Positions 18,205 through 28,798 of a stretch of 40,941 nucleotides of DNA are shown here, piece by piece. How positions within the stretch are numbered: the first letter of the stretch is position 1; every line of letters starts with the position of its first letter. The stretch comes from Budvicia aquatica DSM 5075 = ATCC 35567 (GTDB taxonomy: Bacteria > Pseudomonadota > Gammaproteobacteria > Enterobacterales > Enterobacteriaceae). Made by a program: the position numbers and the translations under genes. The notes below the pieces were generated by a model. The model saw only the letters and a list, made by a program, of their open reading frames with translations, ran no database searches and was not told the DNA's origin. The stretch is taken from contig NZ_KE386587.1 of NCBI RefSeq assembly GCF_000427805.1, positions 3,669 to 44,609 on the forward strand, written 5' to 3'.

Positions 18205-19872
<1,668 letters not shown>

Positions 19873-19902
19873 TTAATTCGATTTAACAAAGAGCGTTCTA
19901 AA

Positions 19903-20253
<351 letters not shown>

Positions 20254-20273
20254 TTACCAGCCTCGTGGTATTC

Positions 20274-20302
20274 ATAATGGGGGCGTAACTTCCCCCTTCA
20301 AG
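20274..20302 (-). promoter_or_regulatory. Sigma-32 heat-shock promoter of groSL
   Basis: On the minus strand the -35 element CTTGAAG (20302-20296) is followed, after 13 bases, by the -10 element CCCCATTAT (20282-20274). Both elements and the spacing agree with the heat-shock sigma factor consensus (CTTGAAA, N13-14, CCCCATNT). It is 78 bp upstream of groS. Confidence 0.93.
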
Positions 20303-20373
20303 GGTAAAGATGAAAAAAAATTTTTATTCATCTGTTTGTATCAATGAAAGCACTGACGGAAGCGGCTTATCTA

Positions 20374-20838
20374 TCACTTGTCGTCAATGCGTTTATTTGG
20401 ATCTTCATCTTTACGCTGAAACTCCCCCTCAACGGTATAGCTATCTGCGCTCGACTGATAAGAAGACATCGATGTCGGCGTAAACGTTCTGATATATGGC
20501 ATCATTCTCAGCGTCAGCAATTTCTGAATCGGCGGAAGTAGCAGCAATAATCCGAGAAAATCAGTAAAGAACCCCGGAATCAATAGTAAGAAGCCGGCGA
20601 GTAGCAAAGACACACTCTTTATCATTTCTGCAGCCGGATTCTCTCCTGCTACCAGCTTTGCCTGCATCTGCATAAAGGTCTTCAGCCCTTGATTTCGGAC
20701 CAGAGAGACACCTAAACATGATGTTACAACCACCAGAATTAGAGTTAATGCAACGCCTATTACAGAGGCAACCTTAATAAATAGGGTGATCTCTATATAA
20801 GCCAGTAAAAATAGAATTATGATTGGCAACCAGCGCAC
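20374..20838 (-). CDS. fxsA: FxsA family membrane protein
   Basis: A 154-residue inner-membrane protein similar to E. coli FxsA, named for suppressing phage T7 exclusion by the F plasmid when overproduced. Three to four hydrophobic segments fill residues 1-105 (MRWLPIIILFLLAYIEI; VIGVALTLILVVVTSC; LLAGFLLLIPGFFTDFLGLLLLLPP). A hydrophilic, charged tail follows. The LLIPGFFTDFLGLLLL stretch is the family signature. It lies upstream of groSL on the same strand and divergent from aspA, as in E. coli. Confidence 0.92.
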   Translation of the reverse strand: MRWLPIIILFLLAYIEITLFIKVASVIGVALTLILVVVTSCLGVSLVRNQGLKTFMQMQAKLVAGENPAAEMIKSVSLLLAGFLLLIPGFFTDFLGLLLLLPPIQKLLTLRMMPYIRTFTPTSMSSYQSSADSYTVEGEFQRKDEDPNKRIDDK

Positions 20839-21245
20839 GCAGTCTCCTTAACTAACAAAAGTGGGCAATCTTTAAAGAGTGACTATACTAAAATAGCATC
20901 AACAAAAATTTACAATTAACATCATTTTGACAAACAATAGACCTACTGTTATCAGGTCATTAACCAGACTAATAAACTACCTATCTAGACATTAGATAGT
21001 GGCGACAACCTAAAATTTCAACTCTGACGATAAAATCAGCAACTAACCATTAAGTGTGATATAGGTCACACATACATCAAGATTTTCGCTTATGATGTCA
21101 AATATCTGATCTAGGTTCATACTTTTAAAGTAAAGCAGCTTATGATCGTGACACCAAGCGAAGTTCACACGCTTCTATAATAATTTAATTGTTAGCAACA
21201 CAGTTTTTCATATTTATTCATCTTGGTATAAAAAAGAAGGTTTAC
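20839..21245. promoter_or_regulatory. Divergent fxsA/aspA control region
   Basis: This 407-bp gene-free region contains a full CRP site (21055-21070), a TATGAT -10 box for aspA (21091-21096), and a small perfect inverted repeat CTATCTA/TAGATAG (20981-20987 with 20993-20999). No convincing FNR site was found. Confidence 0.65.
21055..21070 (+). promoter_or_regulatory. CRP-binding site of aspA
   Basis: TGTGA-N6-TCACA with both half-sites perfect. The centre (21062.5) is about 41.5 bp before the start point predicted from TATGAT at 21091-21096. That is the class II activator position, in which CRP replaces the -35 element. Confidence 0.88.
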
Positions 21246-22670
21246 ATGTCAAATAACATCCGTATCGAAGAAGACTTATTAGGAACACGTGAAGTGCCAG
21301 CTGAAGCTTACTATGGTGTGCATACTTTACGCGCCATTGAAAACTTTTATATCAGCAACAGCAAAATCAGTGATATCCCAGAGTTTGTTCGCGGCATGGT
21401 TATGGTTAAGAAAGCCGCAGCAATGGCCAACAAGGAATTAAAAACGATTCCTCGTACTATTGCAGATACCATCATTCAGGCTTGTGATGAAGTTCTGAAA
21501 AACGGCAAATGCATGGACCAGTTCCCTGTAGACGTTTATCAGGGTGGTGCCGGTACTTCTGTGAATATGAATACCAATGAAGTTATCGCTAACATCGGTC
21601 TGGAGCTGATGGGTCACCAAAAAGGTGAGTATCAGTATCTGAATCCAAACGACCACGTTAATAAATGCCAATCAACCAACGATGCTTACCCAAGTGGTTT
21701 CCGTATTGCGGTTTATGCGTCACTGCTAAAACTGGTTGATTCAATTGAAGTACTGCGTGCTGGTTTCGACCGTAAATCCGTTGAGTTTAAAGACGTATTA
21801 AAAATGGGCCGTACTCAGTTACAAGACGCGGTTCCAATGACTTTAGGTCAAGAGTTCCATGCTTACAGCATCCTGCTGAAAGAAGAAGTTAAGAGCATCA
21901 TGCGTACAGCAGAGTTACTGCTTGAAGTAAACCTGGGCGCAACGGCTATCGGTACTGGTCTGAATACACCAAAAGAGTACTCACCGCTGGTAGTACAGAA
22001 GCTGGCTGAAGTATCTGGCTTCCCATGCGTTCTGGCTGAAGACTTAATCGAAGCAACTTCTGACTGTGGTGCTTACGTGATGGTTCACGGCGCATTAAAA
22101 CGTCTTGCCGTTAAAATGTCTAAAATCTGTAATGACCTTCGTTTACTTTCTTCAGGCCCGCGTGCTGGTCTAAACGAAATTAACTTACCTGAGTTACAGG
22201 CTGGTTCTTCTATCATGCCAGCTAAAGTAAACCCGGTAATCCCAGAAGTTGTTAACCAAGTCTGCTTTAAAGTTATTGGTAACGATATCTGCGTCACCAT
22301 GGCTGCAGAAGCAGGTCAGTTACAATTGAACGTTATGGAGCCAGTTATTGGTGAAGCAATGTTCGAGTCAATCCACATTCTGTCAAATGCATGTCGCAAC
22401 CTGGTTGAGAAATGTGTTGATGGCATCACTGCAAATAAAGAAGTTTGCGAAGCTTACGTATTTGGCTCAATCGGTATCGTCACCTATCTGAACCCATTCA
22501 TTGGCCACCATAACGGTGACATCGTTGGTAAGATTTGTGCAGAAACCGGTAAAACCGTACGCGAAGTCGTCCTTGAGCGCGGCCTTCTGACTGAAGCAGA
22601 GCTGGATGATATCTTCTCCATCCAAAACTTGATGCATCCAGAATATAAAGCAAAACGTTACGAAGACTGA
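21246..22670 (+). CDS. aspA: Aspartate ammonia-lyase AspA
   Basis: A 474-residue homotetrameric enzyme of the fumarase/aspartase superfamily that converts L-aspartate to fumarate and ammonia. The superfamily signature [11 protein letters not shown], containing the catalytic serine loop, is at residues 320-330. [18 protein letters not shown] (near residue 100) and ECQSTND-like [11 protein letters not shown] (near 140) complete the composite active site. The ATG at 21246 is preferred over an upstream frame because it matches [13 protein letters not shown] of the family and has AAGG before it. It is paired with dcuA downstream for fumarate respiration and aspartate uptake. CRP control is indicated by the upstream site. 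Confidence 0.97.
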   Translation: MSNNIRIEEDLLGTREVPAEAYYGVHTLRAIENFYISNSKISDIPEFVRGMVMVKKAAAMANKELKTIPRTIADTIIQACDEVLKNGKCMDQFPVDVYQGGAGTSVNMNTNEVIANIGLELMGHQKGEYQYLNPNDHVNKCQSTNDAYPSGFRIAVYASLLKLVDSIEVLRAGFDRKSVEFKDVLKMGRTQLQDAVPMTLGQEFHAYSILLKEEVKSIMRTAELLLEVNLGATAIGTGLNTPKEYSPLVVQKLAEVSGFPCVLAEDLIEATSDCGAYVMVHGALKRLAVKMSKICNDLRLLSSGPRAGLNEINLPELQAGSSIMPAKVNPVIPEVVNQVCFKVIGNDICVTMAAEAGQLQLNVMEPVIGEAMFESIHILSNACRNLVEKCVDGITANKEVCEAYVFGSIGIVTYLNPFIGHHNGDIVGKICAETGKTVREVVLERGLLTEAELDDIFSIQNLMHPEYKAKRYED

Positions 22671-22711
22671 TAACAAGTAACTTAGCTGACAAATAGCTAA
22701 TTCAATAAACG

Positions 22712-22747
22712 AAGGCATGTTATCTATAAAAAGTTACATGCCTTTTT
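22712..22747 (+). terminator. aspA terminator
   Basis: A 9-bp stem AAGGCATGT (22712-22720) with ACATGCCTT (22736-22744), followed by T residues to 22747. It would limit read-through into dcuA. Confidence 0.75.
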
Positions 22748-22778
22748 AATACCTACGGTACTTGTTACTAACTCATTT

Positions 22779-22803
22779 GTGTTATGGGTTATTTTTATAA
22801 CAC
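22779..22803 (+). promoter_or_regulatory. Inverted repeat before dcuA
   Basis: GTGTTAT (22779-22785) and ATAACAC (22797-22803) are separated by 11 bases and end 23 bases before the dcuA start. It could be a regulator site or a leader hairpin. It does not match CRP, FNR or NarL consensus well. Confidence 0.4.
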
Positions 22804-22826
22804 GATAAAAATCAAGGAAACTATCT

Positions 22827-24128
22827 ATGTTAGCTGTACAATTTGTTATTGTCCTGCTGGCCATTTACCTCGGCGCGAGGCTAGGTGGTATCGCCATCGG
22901 CTTTGCCGGTGGATTTGGCGTACTGGTACTCACATTAGTTTGCCAAATCAACCCGGGTAAAATTCCATTCGATGTTCTGCAAATCATCATGTCGGTTATT
23001 GCAGCCATCGCAGCGATGCAGGTCGCTGGTGGTATGGATTATCTGGTTAGTCTGGCAGAAAAACTTCTACGTAAAAATCCTAAATACATCACTTTCCTTG
23101 CACCGGTCGTGACCTACTTCATGACTATCTTTGCAGGAACCGGTCATACCGCATTCTCTACCATGCCGGTTATTGCTGAAGTTGCTAAGGGTCAAGGCAT
23201 TCGTCCTTCACGTCCGCTATCAATTGCGGTTGTTGCTTCTCAAATCGCAATTACAGCCTCACCAATCTCTGCCGCGGTCGTATTTACAGCCGGTCTGTTA
23301 GAGCCGGTTGGCGTGAGCTATCTGATGCTGTTAGCCATCTGTATTCCGACAACCTTCGTTGCCGTTATGCTGACATCGATTATCTCCAACTTCTTGGGCT
23401 GTGAGTTAAAAGACGATCCGGTATATAAAGACCGCTTAGCTAAAGGCCTAGTCAGTAGCGCTGTCGCTGAGAAAATTGTTATTAAGCCGGGCGCTAAGTT
23501 ATCGGTGCTACTGTTCCTGATCGGTATCGTGGCGGTTATGCTTTACGCAACGGCTATCAGTAAATCTGTTGGCTTGATTGCAAACCCAATCCTTGGCCGT
23601 GATGACGCTATCGTTGTGTTTATGCTGACCATCGCTACCATGATTTGTGTACTGTGCAAAATCAACACTGGCGACATCCTGAATGCAGGTACGTTTAAAT
23701 CGGGTATGAGTGCCTGTATTTGCGTACTGGGCGTTGCATGGTTGGGCGATACGTTTGTTCAAGCTCACATCAATGAAATCAAAGAAGTGTCAGGTAGCCT
23801 GCTACAAGAACACTCTTGGTTATTAGCCATTATCCTGTTCTTTGCTGCGACGCTGCTGTATTCACAAGCAGCGACGGCTAAAGCACTGTTACCAGCGGCA
23901 CTGGCTATCGGCGTAAGCCCGGTCGGCATCGTGGCTTCATTTGCTGCGGTTTCAGCACTGTTCGTTCTTCCTACTTACCCAACGCTGATTGCTGCGGTTC
24001 AGATGGATGACACCGGCTCTACCCGTATTGGTAAATATGTTTTCAACCATCCGTTCTTAATTCCTGGCGTAGTGGCGATTGCCCTGTCGGTTCTGTTCGG
24101 ATTTATTGTTGGTAATATCGTTATCTAG
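22827..24128 (+). CDS. dcuA: Anaerobic C4-dicarboxylate transporter DcuA
   Basis: A 433-residue inner-membrane carrier of the Dcu family with ten or more hydrophobic segments, the length of E. coli DcuA. It exchanges or takes up aspartate, fumarate, malate and succinate. Conserved regions include AMQVAGGMDYLVSLAEK, APVVTYFMTIFAGTGHTAFSTMPVIAEVAK and IAITASPISAAVV. The aspA-dcuA order is the same as in E. coli, linking substrate import to its deamination. AGGA lies before the ATG. A strong terminator follows. Confidence 0.96.
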   Translation: MLAVQFVIVLLAIYLGARLGGIAIGFAGGFGVLVLTLVCQINPGKIPFDVLQIIMSVIAAIAAMQVAGGMDYLVSLAEKLLRKNPKYITFLAPVVTYFMTIFAGTGHTAFSTMPVIAEVAKGQGIRPSRPLSIAVVASQIAITASPISAAVVFTAGLLEPVGVSYLMLLAICIPTTFVAVMLTSIISNFLGCELKDDPVYKDRLAKGLVSSAVAEKIVIKPGAKLSVLLFLIGIVAVMLYATAISKSVGLIANPILGRDDAIVVFMLTIATMICVLCKINTGDILNAGTFKSGMSACICVLGVAWLGDTFVQAHINEIKEVSGSLLQEHSWLLAIILFFAATLLYSQAATAKALLPAALAIGVSPVGIVASFAAVSALFVLPTYPTLIAAVQMDDTGSTRIGKYVFNHPFLIPGVVAIALSVLFGFIVGNIVI

Positions 24129-24136
24129 TCGCTGTT

Positions 24137-24168
24137 GTCTGGCCCAAGGATTGTCCCTTGGGCCAGAC
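24137..24168 (+). terminator. dcuA terminator
   Basis: A 13-bp perfect stem (24137-24149 with 24156-24168) and a 6-base loop, nine bases past the dcuA stop. T-rich sequence follows at 24180-24195. Confidence 0.85.
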
Positions 24169-24402
24169 ACTGTATAAACGTTTTAACATTTTTTCTAGCT
24201 CAATCCATGATGCCCCGTTCGCGATAATTCACAGTGCAACCTCTCTCTTAATTTGATTTTTCGGTCATCCTTTTTGGTATTGGTGAACCTCTCTTTAATC
24301 GACTTCTTCCCCGTTGTTTTCACCCTTACTGACAAACGTTCGGCCAACCAGTATAGTGTTTTTCTGAATTCTGTATGTTTGCTCCACAACGAGGTAAGCA
24401 TT

Positions 24403-24747
24403 ATGACACCAGTAAATCCCGACGGTCACAGTTCCAATGCAGTTATTGTTCTCTGTACGGCACCGGATGAGGCCAGCGCTCAAGAGCTGGCGACGCTAGT
24501 TTTGGGTGAAAAGCTGGCGGCTTGTGTCACTTTACTTCCCGGCGCGACCTCGCTCTATTATTGGCAGGGCAAGCTGGCGCAAGAATACGAAGTCCAGATG
24601 TTGTTTAAAACCAACAGACAACGTCAGGACGAACTACTCTCGATGCTAAAACAGCATCATCCTTATGAATTACCGGAACTGCTGGCTTTACCCATAAGCG
24701 GCGGCAATAAAGAATACTTATCATGGCTCGACACATCTCTAAGCTAA
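24403..24747 (+). CDS. cutA: Divalent cation tolerance protein CutA
   Basis: A 114-residue CutA1-family protein that forms a trimer with a ferredoxin-like fold. It was named for copper sensitivity of E. coli mutants, but its biochemical role is unsettled. Core motifs are [47 protein letters not shown], and [14 protein letters not shown]. The ATG at 24403 is selected because it matches the E. coli length (112 residues) and is preceded by GAGG. The gene overlaps dsbD by 25 bp, so the two are translationally linked. Confidence 0.93.
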   Translation: MTPVNPDGHSSNAVIVLCTAPDEASAQELATLVLGEKLAACVTLLPGATSLYYWQGKLAQEYEVQMLFKTNRQRQDELLSMLKQHHPYELPELLALPISGGNKEYLSWLDTSLS

Positions 24748-26498
24748 TTGTCTGTCTCTGGCTTTCCCTGTTTTTCGCCTCTTTTGGCGCACAGGCATCG
24801 CTATTTGGCAACTCAGCGCCTTCGACCGGGAAATTTACCAGCGTCGATCGGGCCTTTGTCTTTGATTTTAGCCAGAACAACCATCTGCTTACCTTGAAGT
24901 GGGAAATAGCACCCGGTTACTATCTGTATCAGCATCAAATGAAAATCGTCGCCGAGCATGCTGAACTGGCAGATTTCACGCTGCCGGCAGGTACAAAACA
25001 CCATGATGAATTCTACGGCGATACCTTTATTTATACTCAGGCACTGTCAATTCCTCTGACGCTTAAGCAAGTCAACGATGATGCAATGGTGATTGTCACC
25101 TATCAGGGCTGTGCCGAAGCCGGGTTCTGCTATCCGCCGGAAACCCGTAAGATTCCGCTCAGTGCGATAAGTACTCAGACCGCACAAACGCCAGAAGCAC
25201 CGGTAAACCATGTTGCCGAGCAAAGTACGACCAAGAGTGAAAGCCCGCAGCAAGAGCCAACATCGTTACCGTTCTCGCCGTTATGGGCATTAGCCATTGG
25301 TATTCTGGCCGCCGTTACTCCTTGCGTTCTGCCGATGTATCCGTTGATTTCCGGTATTATTCTGGGCGGTAAGCAAACTTACACCCTTAAACGGACCTTC
25401 TTCTTAGCCTTTATGTACGTTCAGGGAATGGCAGTGACCTATACCGCATTAGGTATGGTCGTGGCGGCGGCCGGTATGCAGTTTCAGGCTTACTTCCAGC
25501 ATCCGGTCGTTCTTATCGGCCTATCGGTACTGTTTATTCTTTTAGCCCTGTCGATGTTCGGCGTGTATACCTTACAGCTCCCCTCCTCCATGCAAACCCG
25601 GCTGACACAGTGGAGTAATAACCAGCAAGGCGGTTCACCGACCGGTGTGTTTGTGATGGGTGCTCTGGCGGGACTCATCAGTTCACCTTGCACCACTGCG
25701 CCGTTAACCGCCATTTTGCTGTATATCGCACAAAGCGGTAATCTGCTGGCCGGTGGCGGCACGCTGTATCTGTATGCCTTAGGTATGGGTATTCCACTGA
25801 TTTTAGTCACGCTGTTTGGTAATAAAATACTCCCGCGCAGTGGCCCGTGGATGCAGTTTGTTAAAGAAGGCTTCGGCTTTATTATTCTGGCCCTGCCGGT
25901 GATTCTGTTAGGCCGCCTGTATGGCGAGCTGTGGGAACTGCGCATGTGGTCTGCCTTGGGCCTGGCTTTCTTCGGATGGGCGTTTATCGTCAGTTTGAGG
26001 GGCTCACAGGGATGGGTTCGCTGGCTGCAACTAATCTTGTTAGCGGCCGCATTGATTGTTAGCCGCCCATTGCAAGATTGGGTATTTGGCACCCCGGCTG
26101 CACATTTTCAATCGGTTGAGCATACCGCATTCGGCGCTATCAGCAGCAATGATGACCTTAGCCGGGCCTTAACACAGGCAAAAGGTAAAACGGTGATGTT
26201 GGATCTGTATGCCGATTGGTGCGTAACCTGTAAAGAGTTTGAGAAATACACCTTCAGTAATCAGACGGTAAAAGAGGCCCTTTCCGGCTCCGTTTTGCTT
26301 CAGGCTGACGTGACCGCCAACAACGACCAACATATTGCATTACTCAAGCACCTGAACGTTCTCGGCCTGCCGACAATTATATTTTTTGATAAAAACGGCA
26401 AAGAGCTGACTGACCTGCGAGTGACCGGTTTTATGAACGCAAAAGAGTTTGTAGATCATCTGGAAAGGGTCAGAAAACGCAGCGAAGCCGCGGGTTAA
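24723..26498 (+). CDS. dsbD: Thiol:disulfide interchange protein DsbD
   Basis: A 591-residue inner-membrane reductase that carries electrons from cytosolic thioredoxin to periplasmic DsbC, DsbG and CcmG. It has a signal peptide (residues 1-25). The periplasmic alpha domain has redox pair Cys130/Cys136 (GCAEAGFC). The eight-helix beta domain has Cys201 (TPCVLP) and Cys323 (SPCTTAP). The C-terminal thioredoxin-like gamma domain has WCVTC (Cys500/Cys503). All six functional cysteines are present and the length is normal. It starts inside the end of cutA, as in E. coli. Confidence 0.96.
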   Translation: MARHISKLIVCLWLSLFFASFGAQASLFGNSAPSTGKFTSVDRAFVFDFSQNNHLLTLKWEIAPGYYLYQHQMKIVAEHAELADFTLPAGTKHHDEFYGDTFIYTQALSIPLTLKQVNDDAMVIVTYQGCAEAGFCYPPETRKIPLSAISTQTAQTPEAPVNHVAEQSTTKSESPQQEPTSLPFSPLWALAIGILAAVTPCVLPMYPLISGIILGGKQTYTLKRTFFLAFMYVQGMAVTYTALGMVVAAAGMQFQAYFQHPVVLIGLSVLFILLALSMFGVYTLQLPSSMQTRLTQWSNNQQGGSPTGVFVMGALAGLISSPCTTAPLTAILLYIAQSGNLLAGGGTLYLYALGMGIPLILVTLFGNKILPRSGPWMQFVKEGFGFIILALPVILLGRLYGELWELRMWSALGLAFFGWAFIVSLRGSQGWVRWLQLILLAAALIVSRPLQDWVFGTPAAHFQSVEHTAFGAISSNDDLSRALTQAKGKTVMLDLYADWCVTCKEFEKYTFSNQTVKEALSGSVLLQADVTANNDQHIALLKHLNVLGLPTIIFFDKNGKELTDLRVTGFMNAKEFVDHLERVRKRSEAAG

Positions 26499-26596
26499 TA
26501 TTGGCGTCAGAATGTTGATTATTTAGACGAATAAAACAATTTAGTGCGAAAAATCGGCGATCGACATCAATTTAAAGCAGGAATGCCAGAAAGCCA

Positions 26597-26625
26597 TTGA
26601 CGACAACGCGGATATCCGGTTTAAT
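26597..26625 (+). promoter_or_regulatory. Promoter of tRNA-Phe
   Basis: TTGACG (26597-26602), a 17-base spacer, and TTTAAT (26620-26625), followed by a G+C-rich discriminator GCGCCCC. That is the layout of a growth-rate/stringently controlled stable-RNA promoter. The mature tRNA begins 10 bases after the -10 box. Confidence 0.8.
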
Positions 26626-26635
26626 GCGCCCCGTT

Positions 26636-26711
26636 GCCCGGATAGCTCAGTCGGTAGAGCAGGGGATTGAAAATCCCCGTGTCCTTGGTTCGATTCCGAG
26701 TCCGGGCACCA
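26636..26711 (+). tRNA. pheV: tRNA-Phe (GAA)
   Basis: A 76-base tRNA including an encoded CCA. GCCCGGA/TCCGGGC form the acceptor stem, the anticodon loop is TTGAAAA with anticodon GAA, and the T loop is TTCGATT. It appears identical to E. coli tRNA-Phe. The symbol pheV/pheU is by analogy. Its 3' end borders an integrase gene, a common integration target in enterobacteria. Confidence 0.97.
26690..26711 (+). other. Inferred attL at the tRNA-Phe 3' end
   Basis: The T-arm and acceptor 3' half of tRNA-Phe is the usual crossover region for tyrosine integrases encoded just downstream, and the integrase gene starts 128 bp away. The exact core cannot be set because no second copy of this sequence was found in the window. 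Confidence 0.5.
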
Positions 26712-26719
26712 TCATTTAG

Positions 26720-26745
26720 AACCCTCGCTTCGGCGGGGGTTTTTG
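26720..26745 (+). terminator. tRNA-Phe terminator
   Basis: An eight-bp stem (ACCCTCGC with GCGGGGGT, one G-T pair) closed by a TTCG tetraloop and followed by five T. An intrinsic terminator. Confidence 0.9.
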
Positions 26746-26815
26746 CTTTATAACTCAAAAACTTGTTGGTTTATCAGTAGTTATCTTTCATGAAGTGCCA
26801 CCGGCATCACACCGA

Positions 26816-26841
26816 GGTGGTACATAATGGTGGTACATTAT
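26816..26841 (+). repeat. Tandem 13-mers over the integrase start
   Basis: GGTGGTACATAAT (26816-26828) is followed directly by GGTGGTACATTAT (26829-26841), with one mismatch. They cover the ribosome site and start codon of the integrase gene. They could be arm-type integrase or excisionase sites, or an autoregulatory operator. Confidence 0.7.
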
Positions 26842-28486
26842 GTCTACTATGATACAACCAAAAAAGAATTCTCACGGCGTCTATACACTCCGTAAAGTTG
26901 TTCCTGCTGACCTTAAAAGTATTCTCGGTGGGGAAATCAAACGTACCCTCGATACCAAAGTGTTGTCGGTGGCAAAACGTTGTGCTCCAGCCAAAATCGC
27001 TGAAATTGAGAGTATTATCCAAGACGCCCGAAGGCAACTCACTGCGGAACAGGCCATCACCCAGAACGATATTGATGCCATTGTTGAGAACTGGACTATT
27101 TCCATACTCTCACAAGAAGACCTTATCCGTGACCGCTACACCTATGTAGAGCCCATCGACCAATCTCGTGACCATTCGGTTGATAACGGTTATCTTCAAG
27201 ACCAACTGGAAGAAGGCCAGCGTAGGGAGTGTCATCAGCAGCCAAAAATCCTCATGCTAATGCAACATGAAATTGAGGAAGCCTTACAGTTAACGCCGCT
27301 AGATTGCCCTCTGACGGACAATTGGCGATATGAATTAGCGTGGGGACTGGCCTTACGGAGGAATGACCTCACCAATAACTACCTGAACTATCGCCGTCCC
27401 AAAGCGCTGGAGAAAAAGAAAGGGTTGGACAAGCTACAGAAGAAACTTCAAGACTCAAGCGCTGAGCCATCGACCTCGACCAAGCCCCGCTTTTCCGCTG
27501 TCTTTACGCAATACCAAGAACAGCTACGTCGAGAATCTCCTGACCGGGCAGATAACCGTATCATTGAGTATACGACATCGGTTAATCGATTTATTGAGTT
27601 ACACGGCGACTTACCCATCGATGACTATGAAAATATTCATATCGCTGAATTCAGAAACATCATGGCGCAGATGCCGCTTCACCCTGACAAAGCCACTCGT
27701 CAGTTACCGTTAGAACAACAAATATTGGTTCCGGGTCGGAAAATTAGCCCTGCCCGCGTTAGAAATATTCTGAATGGGTTATCCGCTATCTTCCAGTCTG
27801 CGGTAGTGAACTGCATTATCAAAGAGAATGTGGTCAGGACTACGCCGAAAACACGGATGGAACCCAAAGCAGCGACTAACCGGGATTTCACCGAACAAGA
27901 AATCCAACGGATATTCAGTAGCCCCGCATTTCAGACAAAGCCGACGACAACGGATGACGCCATGCTCTACTGGGTTCCGATTATTCTTTACTACATTGGC
28001 GCTCGCGTGGAAGAAATATGCCAATTGCAACGTGAAGATATTGTGTTAGATCCACTGCCCTGCATCCATATTCGCTCAGGTGAAGGCCGGTCGTTAAAGA
28101 ATGCACAATCAGCCCGGATGGTTCCTATTCATAGCCATATCATCGAGCTGGGTTTCCTTGAGTTTGTTGCACAATGCACAACCCCTCAGCTGTTCCCCGT
28201 TTCTCGCAGCAGCCGGGGGAAACTGTCTTATCTCTTTTCCCGCCGGTTTAGCATCTATATTAAAGAGGTCTGTGGTATCACCCGAGACGGCATCAAGCCA
28301 ACCCACAGCTTTCGACATACCTTTGCCACCCAGTGCCGTCGCCTGCGTATCCGAGAAGATATCCAGTATGCGATTACCGGCCATACACAAAGCGGCGTCG
28401 GTAGAAACTATGGCAGCTATCCGCCGGATATGATGAAGGACGACATTGAGTTAATACCGAGGTTGAACCTTAAAAAGGTGATCTAA
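26840..28486 (+). CDS. Tyrosine-type site-specific integrase
   Basis: A 548-residue recombinase of the phage-integrase family. It is longer than usual, with a DUF6538-like N-terminal region (KNSHGVYTLRKVVPADLKSILGGEIKRTL) and a core-binding domain around residues 215-340. The catalytic set is visible: Arg389 (GARVEEICQL), His489 and Arg492 (HSFRH), His515 (GHTQSG), and the nucleophile Tyr524 (NYGSYP). It is probably responsible for integration at the adjacent tRNA-Phe. Start ATG 26840 or 26849. The ribosome site lies within tandem 13-mers. A hairpin terminator follows. Confidence 0.93.
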   Translation: MSTMIQPKKNSHGVYTLRKVVPADLKSILGGEIKRTLDTKVLSVAKRCAPAKIAEIESIIQDARRQLTAEQAITQNDIDAIVENWTISILSQEDLIRDRYTYVEPIDQSRDHSVDNGYLQDQLEEGQRRECHQQPKILMLMQHEIEEALQLTPLDCPLTDNWRYELAWGLALRRNDLTNNYLNYRRPKALEKKKGLDKLQKKLQDSSAEPSTSTKPRFSAVFTQYQEQLRRESPDRADNRIIEYTTSVNRFIELHGDLPIDDYENIHIAEFRNIMAQMPLHPDKATRQLPLEQQILVPGRKISPARVRNILNGLSAIFQSAVVNCIIKENVVRTTPKTRMEPKAATNRDFTEQEIQRIFSSPAFQTKPTTTDDAMLYWVPIILYYIGARVEEICQLQREDIVLDPLPCIHIRSGEGRSLKNAQSARMVPIHSHIIELGFLEFVAQCTTPQLFPVSRSSRGKLSYLFSRRFSIYIKEVCGITRDGIKPTHSFRHTFATQCRRLRIREDIQYAITGHTQSGVGRNYGSYPPDMMKDDIELIPRLNLKKVI

Positions 28487-28524
28487 GTCAAGGTTTGCTC
28501 ATTTAATTAAAACGGCTAAAAATA

Positions 28525-28579
28525 CCCCGATTGGAAATAAGTTTGATGGTGTACACCTTATTTCAAATTCGGGGTTTTT
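28525..28579 (+). terminator. Integrase terminator
   Basis: A long imperfect stem (28525-28541 with 28557-28574, ends CCCCGA/TCGGGG) and a 15-base loop, followed by TTTTT. A further T run extends to 28590. Confidence 0.88.
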
Positions 28580-28627
28580 CTTATTTTTTTCAGTGCAATA
28601 TACCCTATTCCTTCGTTCGATTTTATT

Positions 28628-28636
28628 TGCTATAAC
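28628..28636 (+). promoter_or_regulatory. Extended -10 promoter of the primase leader
   Basis: TGC-TATAAC (28628-28636) forms an extended -10 element. No good -35 is present, as is common for this promoter type. Transcription would start near 28643, giving a leader of about 155 bases before the primase gene. Confidence 0.5.
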
Positions 28637-28678
28637 ATGTTCAGGACATTCTCTATGTCGTCCTAATAAAGCAACAGA

Positions 28679-28769
28679 GGGCTACGGCCTGATGTACAGA
28701 GGACTTCGGTCCAGAGAGGTTGTGCTAACCACATTTACGTGGATATCTGAGCCTTAGGGGCGCCACTCC
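28679..28769 (+). ncRNA. Structured leader RNA, candidate C4/CI-type antisense RNA
   Basis: A G+C-rich folded segment inside an A+T-rich gap. A closing stem GGGCT/AGCCT (28679-28683 with 28750-28754) encloses a UUCG-capped hairpin GGAC-TTCG-GTCC (28701-28712) and CCAC/GTGG (28729-28732 with 28739-28742). An alternative GGTT/AACC (28718-28721 with 28727-28730) competes with the last. It lies between the integrase terminator and a P4-type primase. P4-family elements encode the CI/C4 immunity RNA in the leader of the primase gene, and this layout fits. Identity was judged from memory and position, without a covariance search. Confidence 0.5.
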
Positions 28770-28798
28770 CATGACTACGTGGCAGGAGTTCATTTCAT

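Noticed and set aside
20839..21245. FNR site for aspA
   Set aside because: TTGAC and ATCAA fragments occur but not as a spaced TTGAT-N4-ATCAA pair.
25490..26092. 200-codon frame antisense to dsbD
   Set aside because: It lies wholly inside dsbD, whose six redox cysteines and normal length make it the true gene. The antisense product has low-complexity, shadow-like composition.
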